From JAAZVM01 sp041642635 (GTDB lineage: Bacteria > Patescibacteriota > Gracilibacteria > BD1-5 > UBA6164), in assembly GCA_041642635.1 (NCBI GenBank), contig JBEPWB010000013.1, positions 1 through 24,530 on the forward strand: DNA of 24,530 nucleotides. Direction: 5' to 3'. The position numbers and the translations under genes were made by a program. The notes under the pieces are model-generated. The model saw only the letters and a program-made list of their open reading frames with translations, ran no database searches and had not been told where the DNA came from. This document shows positions 1 through 8,662 of the stretch, piece after piece. Positions within the stretch are counted from its first letter, which is position 1. The number at the start of each line of letters is the position of its first letter.

Positions 1-370
1 TTGAGAATTGGAAAAATTTAAGTTATTTGCAAAAAAACTTTGAAAAGATTATTGAATTTCTTTAGTACATAATTGGGGTGGTAGAATTCAGGAAAGTATT
101 CATAAAAAAATGTTTGATGAAAAAATTTTATCCGGACATTATATAAAAAGAAAAAAATGAGATATTTGTGAAGTTATGAAATATGATTATCTCTACATTG
201 ATTCTAGATGATGAGTTTTTCAGTGTTCATTAAATGAAATTGATAAAACTTGATATTTAGGTCAATTATGAGAATATTCATTAAATGAATTTTTAGAATT
301 AAAGAAAAAAATAAATTATGAAAAAGCATGTTCCAAGTGCTTTTACTATAATTTTAAAACTTTTAGTTAA
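1..370 (+). CDS. Radical SAM protein, C-terminal fragment (cut by window start)
   Basis: The frame is open from base 2 to the TAA at 368-370, giving 122 residues, and the gene continues upstream of the window. TGA codons inside it are read as glycine. The visible part resembles the end of a radical SAM peptide maturase: an IDSRGGVFQCSLNE stretch like the region before a SPASM/twitch domain, then ACSKCFYYN, a CX2C pair without the third cysteine seen in the neighbours. The CX3CX2C motif would lie upstream. Its stop shares the bases TTAA at 367-370 with the stop of the convergent minus-strand radical SAM gene, so the two genes overlap by 3 bases. Assignment rests on similarity of the tail to the intact neighbours. 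Confidence 0.6.
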
Positions 371-1233
371 TTATCATCGTACCTAAATCATGTTTGTATG
401 CATTTAAAACAATTTTTCTCAAAATCACTATTTAGTTTTGCTAAATAGTGATTTTTATATTTTTTAAAATCACTAATTATTTTTTCGTTTGTTTGTTTTA
501 GATTAGTTATTTTGTTATTTCATATAAAACATAATGGATTATGAAAAATAACATTTAAATTTTTATCTATTTCAAGGTGATCATTAATTAAAATATTATT
601 ATCTTTTATTTCAAATGATTCATAAGCAAAACATGATTTTATTTTTAAATTTTCTACTTTTTTTTCTTTTGAATTAATAAAATATAATTCTCTCAGGTTC
701 AAAAAAATATTTCATAGTTTTTTAGAATATGTTAAATCATCATTTTTTTCAAACTCAATTTTTAATGATTTTTCTAGTATTTTTATATATTCATTTTTTA
801 TTAATAAATCATAATTTATAATAAAATTATTTTTATGCATATCTTTTAAGCTTTTTAAAAATTTTATTAGTTGAATTTTGTTATCAATTTTTGAAGAAAT
901 AACAAATTCATGTGTTAAATTTTTAAATATATCAATTTGTTCTTTTTTTGCCTCTAGTGGTATTTGTAATCTAATATTTCTATTTTTTTGTTTTATATAT
1001 TTTATTATTTCAAAAATTTTATCATTTTCTAAATTATTTGTTCAATATAAAAAAAACACAAAATTTTTGTCTGAAATTTTATCTCAAATTTCAATCTGAT
1101 TTTGAATATCTTTTAATCCGTAGTTTTTGTTTTTTTTGATAGTTTGACTACACGACTGACATCAAGTGGGACATCATTCTCAAACTGAAATAAATATTTC
1201 AGTTTTTTGATTTTTTGAAATAAAAAGTGACAT
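367..1233 (-). CDS. Divergent radical SAM protein
   Basis: This is a 288-aa minus-strand protein in code 25, starting at the ATG at 1233 (an in-frame TAA lies at 1246-1248). Near the N-terminus it has GCPTGCQSC, a CX3CX2C motif with C21, C25 and C28, the radical SAM 4Fe-4S ligand pattern. The usual GGEP SAM-binding motif is not obvious; FVFFLYGTNN at the expected distance may be a degenerate version. Further cysteines lie in KSCF and NPLCF, and a late pair in NCFKC may bind a second cluster. It is divergent from the seven-gene operon and separated from it by a palindromic promoter region. It could be a catalytic partner or a degenerate subunit; the substrate is unknown. Confidence 0.65.
421..468 (+). 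terminator. Rho-independent terminator inside the opposing gene
   Basis: A perfect 15-bp stem, 421-435 with 441-455, has loop TTTTG and is followed by a T-rich run. It lies about 50 bases after the stop of the left-edge radical SAM fragment, in the right orientation to end its transcript. The same bases code for the C-terminal part of the minus-strand gene 367-1233, so the hairpin is embedded in coding sequence. Confidence 0.55.
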
Positions 1234-1272
1234 TTTAAGTAATATTTATCTTTTAAATTATTAAAAATTTAG

Positions 1273-1292
1273 TATAATTAAATTTAATTATA
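1273..1292. promoter_or_regulatory. Palindromic divergent promoter / operator
   Basis: The sequence TATAATTAAATTTAATTATA is a perfect 20-base palindrome between the divergent genes starting at 1233 (minus) and 1318 (plus). Each half begins with a consensus -10 hexamer TATAAT, one per strand, giving predicted leaders of roughly 33 and 47 bases. No clear -35 boxes are seen. The same core, differing only at the two central bases, recurs at 9964-9983. It may be a bidirectional promoter, a repressor operator, or both. Confidence 0.55.
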
Positions 1293-1317
1293 TTAATAAA
1301 GAAACTTAAATCAATTT

Positions 1318-2688
1318 ATGATAACAAAAATATTTTATTCATTGGTTTTGTTCAGAAATATATCTTATAATAACTTTATTTTTGATTCTTTTAGTTTATC
1401 TGAAATAAGGGAATTTGATTATTGAACTTTTGAATTGATTTTTAGTAATTGATTGTTTTTTGAAAAAATTTATTTTACACATATAGATTTTGATTTAAGT
1501 ATTAATTATTATTCTACAAAAAATTGGAAAATTTATTGAAAAAATAACACCCTTGTTAAAAAGATTTTCTCCATAATATCAGAAACAGATACTTGAGATT
1601 TTTATTTTTTTAAAGATAAAAGTTTTTACGATAAAATACCATTTTGAACTGTTTTAACTATAACTAGTAAATGTAATTTATTTTGTAATTATTGTTTTAA
1701 TGATTATGATTATCCTCTAAAAGACAGGAATAAGAGAAAAAATATATGACTTGAGAATTACAAAAAAATAGTAGATATTTTATATAATTCTTGAACAAGA
1801 GACATTATTATAACTTGATGAGAGCCATTTTCAGCACCATTTTTATGGGAATTATTAGAATATATAAGAGATAAAAAAATTTTTATTAGAATAAATACTA
1901 ATTGAACTCTTTTGCCAGATAATGTTCTAAATAGATTAAATGAGAATTTTTCTCTTAATTTGATGGTTTCGATGCACGAGTTTAATAATAAAGATTATTT
2001 TGAAATTAACCGTGTTTGAGCAAAAAATACCGCATGAATTGATTGATTAAAGTCTTTTGAAAATAAATTTGAACAAAAGGTAATTCAATTAAAAAAAATA
2101 AAAGATTATAAAAATTTAAGTTTGGATTTTTTAACTATTCTTACTCCCAAAAATATTTTATATTTGAAGGAAATATATGATTTTGTTTTAAAAAACTTTA
2201 ATATAGAAGATTGGCATTTTTTTAGATTATATTCTACTTGAACTACAAAGTGAATAAGTAGAGAAATGATTTCTTTAGCAATTCATAAAATTTATAAATT
2301 AAATAAAATTTATAATACAAATTTTAAAATTGTAGATAGCGTTCCTTATTGTTCTACAAAAAATACTGATATTGCAAGTCAAGTAATTGATTGAGAATTA
2401 TCTGAACATCATAATGTAAAAACAATTATTACAACTGATGGAAATATTCAAATAATGAGTGCATTTGATACAAATTTATGAAGTATTTTTGATCATGACT
2501 TATTAGAAGTTTGGCAATGAGATTACGTTCAAAAAATGCTTAATAATTGATTTTTACCTAAAGAATGTAGAGATTGTAAGTATAAAAATGAATGCAGATG
2601 ATGAAGTAGAATGGACGCAAATATATATAATTGAAGCTATAGTGCTTTTGATCCTTTGTGAAATATTGATAACAAAGTTAAAGTTTAA
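1318..2688 (+). CDS. Radical SAM/SPASM-like protein with long N-terminal extension
   Basis: This 456-aa protein is the first gene of the seven-gene operon. The cluster motif KCNLFCNYC has C119, C123 and C126, so about 118 residues precede the radical SAM core, far more than in the other members. TGGEP (G167-P170) is encoded with two TGA glycines. The C-terminus has CRDCKYKNEC (C417, C420, C426), the CX2CX5C part of a SPASM domain, followed by RGGS and DPLG where SPASM proteins commonly have GGC and DPxC. Two cluster ligands therefore appear substituted (S430 and L/G). The N-terminal extension could be a peptide-recognition (RRE-like) domain, but I cannot show this from sequence alone. It probably modifies a peptide or protein. 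Confidence 0.8.
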
Positions 2689-2697
2689 AAATTTTAT

Positions 2698-3516
2698 ATG
2701 GATTTAAGAATAGTAAATACCTGTAACAATAATTGTTTGTACTGTTTAGAAAAAAGCCTTAGAAGCAAAGACAAATTTATTGATAAAAAAAATATATTTG
2801 AAAAAATATCGGATAATAATGATTTTATTATAAATTTTTATTGATGAAACTCTTTGCTTCATCCAGACTTTTATGAAATAATATCATTTTGTAAAACTAA
2901 ATGATATTCATCAATTTGAGTTTTAACAAATTGAGAGTGAATAAATGAAGAACAATTATCAGAATTTTTGAAACTTTGACTTACAACGGTTTGACTTTAT
3001 TTTAATAGTTTTTCAAAAAATAATCATCAAATAGTGAATTGAAATTGAATTAGTTACAGTGATTACTTAAAAGTTTTGCAAAAATTATCAAAAAGTTGAA
3101 TTAATTTAAAAATTATAATTCATGTAAATAATTTAAATATCAAAACATTATATAGAGATGTTTTGATTCTAAATAAAAAGTATTGAGTTAAAAATATTGA
3201 TTTTGTTAATTATTTTCCTTTTGATAAACCTTATGAAAACAGAGATTTTTTGGAATATTTGTTAAGTGAAAATAAAGTTCAAATATTAAAATTATTTAGT
3301 GTTATAGAGAAACTTTGAATAAATTTTAATTTTTTGAAATTTAGTAAAGAGTTTTTTTTCTGAAAAGATAGTTTTTATGATTTTGAATTTTGAGTAAAAA
3401 AACAAATATGAGAAGAAGATTTATTTGTTTTAAATTCAAAAAAAACACCTTTTTGTTACAAAGAAAAAAGATGTAAAAATTGTTTTTTGAAAGATGTTTG
3501 TAGTTTTTATAAATAA
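2698..3516 (+). CDS. Compact radical SAM protein with C-terminal CX2CX5C
   Basis: This 272-aa protein starts 9 bases after the previous stop. The core begins almost at the N-terminus: TCNNNCLYC with C9, C13 and C16. YGGNSLLHP is the SAM-binding motif, with Asn replacing Glu of GGEP and both glycines encoded by TGA. The C-terminus has C253 and then CKNCFLKDVC (C259, C262, C268), and the protein ends four residues later, so the auxiliary-cluster module is abbreviated. It is shorter than typical SPASM maturases. The upstream sequence is A/T-rich with no Shine-Dalgarno. The substrate is unknown; the operon context points to peptide modification. Confidence 0.78.
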
Positions 3517-3520
3517 AAAA

Positions 3521-4426
3521 ATGAAGTATAATATTATACAACATATTACGACTTTTTGTAATTATGATTGCAGTTATTGCGATGTTATAAAAGATTGAAA
3601 AAATGTAGAAAAAAATAATTTGTTAGATTTGATAGATTTTGTAAAAAATAATCATAACTCTATAAATAGATTTAAATTTTTTTGATGAGAGCCACTTTTA
3701 AGATTTGACGATATAAAATATTTTATAGATTCTACAAATAGTTATTTATGAAATAAATACGAAATAGTTACAAATACAACTATTTTAAATGATGAAATAT
3801 GAAAATATTTTTCCAGATATTTTGAAATAATTTTTTTTAGTATTGATAGTGAAAATTTTTTTGATTTTGATAAAGTTACAAATTTTATCAAAAAATATGA
3901 TTTATCAGAAAAGCTATATTTCAATTTGGTAATTTCTCCATGATTTGAAAAAATTGCAAAAAGTCAGTTTGATTATTTATACTCTAAATGATTAAAAAAT
4001 TTTAATATTTTGCCTGTATATTTTACAAAAAAATGGACAAAACAAAATCTTCTTGAATTATCAAATGTTTTGAAATATATAGTCGATAAATCAATTAATG
4101 ATAGAGAAATTAAATTATACTGATTTCAATTAAATAATTGATATAATAGCTCTCTTATAAATGAAAGTCTTTTTATAGATACTTCACTTAATATTTATCA
4201 TAGTGATTTTGTTTCTACATTTTTTTGAGATAAAATAAAAAACAATCTTAACTTATGATTTGTAAATAGGAATTTTAATATTTCTAATCTAGATTTTGAA
4301 GATAAAAAAAATTTTTTAATAAATTATGAAAAGAAACTAATATCAAGTATACCTGGACAAAGGGAATTGCATTCAATAATGGATTATTTTTCTAAATATT
4401 TAAATAAAAAATCAAATGGAATATAA
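3521..4426 (+). CDS. Radical SAM protein without auxiliary cysteine motif
   Basis: This 301-aa protein begins 4 bases after the preceding stop. FCNYDCSYC gives C13, C17 and C20 for the catalytic 4Fe-4S cluster, and FFGGEP (G55-P58) is the SAM site with TGA-encoded glycines. I see no further cysteines after C20, so unlike its operon neighbours it has no SPASM/twitch cluster. A stretch SLFIDTSLNIYHSD resembles the region that normally leads into SPASM. The C-terminus is charged (YLNKKSNGI). It overlaps the next gene by 11 bases, which suggests translational coupling. It may act with a partner that supplies the auxiliary clusters, or catalyse a simpler reaction. Confidence 0.78.
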
Positions 4427-5357
4427 AAGATTAGAGATATATGTTTGATGGACTTGTAATCAAAAATGCACATATTGTATGGAATTTCCAACAATGGAGG
4501 AATCTTGGAATGTTAGAGTTAGTAAATTAGAGATTTTAAAAAAATTGATAAAATTTAAAAAACTTTGATATAATCATGTTACTTATTTGTGAGGAGAACC
4601 TTTTATTCAGTGAGTTTTTTTTGATGCTTTAAAGTTGGCAAAAAAATTATGATATGTTGTTTTGGTAACTACTAACTGTACTACTCTTCATCTAGAAGCT
4701 CAAGCTAGTAAGTTTTTACCTTATATAGATGAACTTATTTTGTCATTAGAGTGAATTACAGTTGAACAACAACAAAAAATTTCTAGAACAAAAAACTATG
4801 TTGATTGGGAAAAAGTATTTGAAAATATTAATAGATATTGGAAATGAAAAATGTTAAAAGCAAATATTGTTATAACACCAGATAACTTGAATTATCTTTT
4901 TGATTTGGTAAAGTTTTCTCTTAAAAATAATATAAAAAATATTTCCGTTACTTATCCAGATATTGATGAAGAATATTATTCTTTAGAACATATAAAAAAC
5001 CATATTGCTCCAAGTTATAAGGAATGTATTCCAGTTATTTTAGAAATAATAGCTTTTTGTAAGAAAAATTCTTTAAATCTTAAATTACCAGATTTTCCTT
5101 TTTGTGTATTTCCAGAAGAAAAAATAGAAGATTATTTAAAATTAACAGATGACTTTGATTATCAATCTAGATTAAAAGTAAATAATGATAATAGTTTGGC
5201 AGATAGGGAAAATTTTATTAATTATGAAAATTCTCCTAGGGAAAGAAAACAGGTAGAATTATGTAAAAAATGTTATTATAATAATTCTTGTTGGTGACCT
5301 GCTTTTTATTATAATGAACTATATTGACTGAGTGAAATTAAGCCTATAATAAAATAA
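4416..5357 (+). CDS. Radical SAM protein with C-terminal CX2CX5C (twitch/SPASM-like)
   Basis: This 313-aa protein starts at the ATG at 4416 inside the end of the previous gene. That start is chosen because it gives MEYKRLEIYVGWTCNQKCTYC with C14, C18 and C21 immediately after a short first strand. LGGEPF (G59-P62) is the SAM-binding loop. The C-terminus carries CKKCYYNNSC (C283, C286, C292) followed by WGPAFYYN, a common layout for maturases with one auxiliary cluster. A standard-code reading would break the gene at every TGA glycine, for example just after C292-W. Its operon position suggests action on the same unknown substrate as its neighbours. Confidence 0.8.
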
Positions 5358-5371
5358 TATTTCAAAAAAAT

Positions 5372-6421
5372 ATGAAATTAAATTATAAAGATAATGATTC
5401 TTCTGAAGAAAATTATATAAATGAAATAATAAGAATTACTTATAAATGTAATTGGAGTTGTAAATTTTGTAATGTTTTAATGACAAATAATTATTGAACT
5501 CAAGATATTTCTCATAAAGAAATAATATATAAAATATTGAGTCTGGTAAAAAAATATAACACTGAACAAAGAAAAAATTTAACCTTATCATTTTCTTGAG
5601 GAGAACCAACTTTGAATAAAAAATTATCATACTATATATGATTAGCAAAAAAAATTTGAGTTTGAAATATCCAAATTCAAACAAATTGAACAAATATGTT
5701 TTTAGATAACAATCTAACTCAAAAATTATACGATTCGTGATTGAATGAAATTTTTTTAGCTCAGCATTGATCAAGTGATGATTTGAATAAAAAAATGTGA
5801 ATTTTTTTTAATTCTAAAAAATTTGAAGAATGGGTAAGTTATATTTACAATTCAGGTTTTCATAAAAAAATATTGATTTCATTTAATATTGTTATAAATA
5901 AAATAAATATCTACCAGATTTATGAATATATAAAATATTTAAAAAATATTTGATTTTTTGATATTTTGGAATCAGAAGAAAATAATGGTTTTTTTGATAC
6001 AAAAAAAGTTTCTTTTTGATTAGTTCAGCCAAATTGATATGCAAATATTAATAAAGAAGAAGTTTTATTAACTTATAATAAACAAGAGTTAGAAGAGATT
6101 TATAAAATTATAAATCTTTGTAAAATAGAAAAAATTTATCCTGATTTTCATTTTACAGCACCACCATTATGTATTTTAAATATTCCTGAATATAATCTTG
6201 AACATCAAAGAATGAAAAAATTAAATGATGATATCATAAATAATAATTTGAATAAGTCTAATTTGGATTCTTATAAATATTTATGGAAAGAAAAAACAAA
6301 AATAAATTTATGTAAAAAGTGTAAATATAATGATACTTGTTTGTGATTTTATAAAAATTGGCTAAGTTTCGTCTGAGAAAAATACGCTGAAAATAAAGTT
6401 TTATTATTTATATCAAAATAA
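5372..6421 (+). CDS. Radical SAM protein with C-terminal CX2CX5C (twitch/SPASM-like)
   Basis: This 349-aa protein begins 14 bases after the previous stop, behind an A-rich tract. About 25 residues precede KCNWSCKFC (C26, C30, C33). SGGEPT (G76-P79) is the SAM motif, followed by the usual QTNGT strand. FTAPPLC lies in the second half, and the C-terminus has CKKCKYNDTC (C314, C317, C323) followed by LGFYKNW. Cx2Cx5C with a following glycine and aromatic residues is typical of peptide-modifying radical SAM enzymes with a twitch-like domain. Both the reaction and the substrate are unknown. Confidence 0.8.
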
Positions 6422-6425
6422 AAAT

Positions 6426-7694
6426 ATGGAAAATCAATCAAATCTTTTGGCAAAGGAAAAAACAACAAAACAAAATCGTGTTTGGGTTAGAATAGCGTCT
6501 GCATGTAATAATAAATGTATTTTTTGTCTTGATAGCGAAGCACAAAACTGAACTTTTCCTGATAGTGATAAAGTTCTAAATGAAATAAAAAATTGATTCA
6601 AAGAGTGATATGAAAATAGAGTTATTATTTCATGATGAGAAGCTAGTATAAATCCAAAATTTTCTCAATATATAAAATATGCTAAGGAAATTTGATATGA
6701 TAGAGTTCAAACTGTTACAAACTGAAATATGTTTGAAAATGAAAAGTTTTGCCAAAAAGTTTTTTCTTCTTGATTAGAAGAAGTTACATTTTCTTTTCAT
6801 TGACATAATCCTAAGCTTCATGATTATCTTGTGGCTACTCCTTGAGCATTCAAAAAATCACTTAAGTGACTTATTTATATAAAAAAATATTATCCAGAAA
6901 TTATTATAAACATAGATATTGTTGTTAATAAAGTTAATGTTTGATTTTTACCAGATATCGTAAAATTTTTTATGAGATTTTGAGTATATGAGTATGATAT
7001 TTTACAGATAATACCATTTTGAAGATGATTCGCAGAATATAAAAATACTTTGTTTTATAATGTTTGAGAATACAAAGATAAATTGGAAGAAACATGGAAA
7101 TTATCTAGGATTCCTTGAATGTACATGTGGACAAACAGATTTTATCCAGAAGCATTTGAGTGATATGAAGATTTGATTCAAGATCCTAGAAAAATAAAGT
7201 CTGAAACAATGTGAGAATGATATCATATGTTTGATGATTTTATTAAATCTTCTTGAGAAAAAAAACCTGAATGTTATGGGAGTGCATGCGATGTTTGTTT
7301 TCAAAATCAATATTGTCATGATTTTTTAAAAAATAAAGATTTTAAAAAAACTGATTACACTAAATATAAAGTAATATCTTGAGAGGAGTTCCCAAGTCTT
7401 GTTTATCAAAAATATTGAGCTACTTTTCAAGACTTTCAACAGACTTTGGATTCATTTGATAAAAAATTAATAAATATTCCAAAATGTTTGTGATGAAGTT
7501 GAATTTACCAAAATTATAATGATATAAAAGATGAAAATACTCTGGAAGATTACACTTATAAATATATAAAAAATTTATATAGAAAAAAATCACTTAGATG
7601 CAAAACTTGCAAATATAATAATGAATGTGAATGAATCCATATTAATTTTATAAGGAGTTATTGATTTAAAATATTACAACCTATAACTAAATAA
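6426..7694 (+). CDS. Radical SAM protein with two tandem C-terminal cysteine modules
   Basis: This 422-aa protein starts 4 bases after the previous stop. ACNNKCIFC supplies C27, C31 and C34; the SAM loop is SGGEAS (G70-A73), with Ala replacing the usual Pro. FGRGFAEYKN in the middle resembles the barrel end of MoaA-like enzymes. Two auxiliary-cluster motifs follow: C283, C288, C291, C297 (CX2CX5C preceded by one Cys), and about 100 residues later C354, C392, C395, C401 with the same CX2CX5C core. The second module follows a CLGGSGIYQN segment. This looks like duplication of the C-terminal domain, so the enzyme may hold more Fe-S clusters than its neighbours or have an extra substrate-binding module. 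Confidence 0.8.
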
Positions 7695-7696
7695 TC

Positions 7697-8641
7697 ATGG
7701 CAAATATTTGATACATACAAGTAAATAGACATTGTAATAATGCTTGTCACTTTTGTTCAAATCCAAGTAACTGAAATAATATTAGTTATGAAAGATGAAT
7801 TGAGCTTTTAGATGATTTTAAAAATAAGTGATATAATTGAGTTATTTTTACATGATGAGAACCAACACTTTCACCAGATTTGCCAGCTTGGATAGCATAT
7901 AGTAAAAAAATATGACTTTGAAATAGAATGATATCTAATTGAATGATGTGTTCAAATCCAGATTTTGTAAAAAAACTTTCAGATTCTGGTTTGGAATTGG
8001 TTCACTTTTCTGTTTATTCTTGTTATGATAAAATACATGATTTTTTAACTGATACACCATGAAGTTGGAAAAAATTAATGATGAGTATTACCAACGCTCT
8101 TAATAATTGAGTGAGAGTACAAATAAATACAGTCATAAATCATTATAATGAAACTCATTTAGATAAAACTGTAAAATTTCTTACGAAAACATTTCCACCA
8201 ATAAATCATTTTGTTTGGAATAATCTTGATCCTGAAATGATGAGAAAAACTTCCACTGCTCGGTCAACTTTACCTAATTTTGATAATTTTCATAAGTCTT
8301 TAAATAATGCAATGCAACATTTATCAGAGACATGAAGAACTTTTAGAGTTGAAAAAATGCCACTTTGTTATATTAGATGATTTGAGTGGGCAAGTACAGA
8401 AACTAGAAAAATAGTAAAAAAAGAAGAGAGAATAATACATTTTTTAGATTTTAGAGAAGAAATAAGAGAAGTTGATTTTTATCATGAAAAATTACCAGAA
8501 TGTAAAAAGTGTGATTTAAATTCTATATGTAGTGGAATTTATGAACATAAAAAATATTATGATTTTGTAAATGTTTATCCTCAAAAAGTTGATAAAACAA
8601 AATTACTACAAATAGTACAACAAATAAAACAAGTCTTTTAA
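7697..8641 (+). CDS. Radical SAM protein, last gene of the operon
   Basis: This 314-aa protein has its ATG 2 bases after the previous stop. RHCNNACHFC gives C13, C17 and C20; TGGEPT (G53-P56) is the SAM loop with two TGA glycines. C224 lies in MPLCYIRGFEW and may be an additional ligand. The C-terminal CKKCDLNSIC (C269, C272, C278) is followed by SGIYEHKKYYD, typical of twitch-type maturases. The last residues, QQIKQVF, are encoded by the left arm of a perfect palindrome, and the convergent gene on the other strand ends with the same residues. The stop TAA at 8639-8641 overlaps the opposing stop. Confidence 0.8.
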
Positions 8642-8662
8642 AAGACTTGTTTTATTTGTTGT
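8617..8662. terminator. Perfect 46-bp palindrome, bidirectional terminator-like hairpin
   Basis: Positions 8617-8639 are the exact reverse complement of 8640-8662, a 23-bp arm with no spacer, so either strand's RNA can fold into a long hairpin. It spans the convergent 3' ends of the radical SAM gene ending at 8641 and the prepilin-peptidase gene ending at 8638. T runs lie within the arms rather than in a clean downstream tract, so efficiency as an intrinsic terminator is uncertain. Both coding regions run through it. Confidence 0.55.

Noticed and set aside
1816..1821. In-frame TGA codons in radical SAM genes as selenocysteine sites
   Set aside because: They occur in pairs at GG of GGEP and in housekeeping genes without redox sites, so glycine explains them.
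5436..5774. Minus-strand frame of 112 codons in the radical SAM operon
   Set aside because: Antisense to the radical SAM gene at 5372-6421, whose motifs and frame are clear.
1318..8641. The array as a recent tandem duplication
   Set aside because: The members differ in length, motif spacing and C-terminal modules, and I see no long nucleotide repeats between them.
8617..8662. The long palindrome as an insertion-sequence end or attachment site
   Set aside because: No transposase, integrase or flanking direct repeats are seen; its position at convergent stops fits a terminator better.
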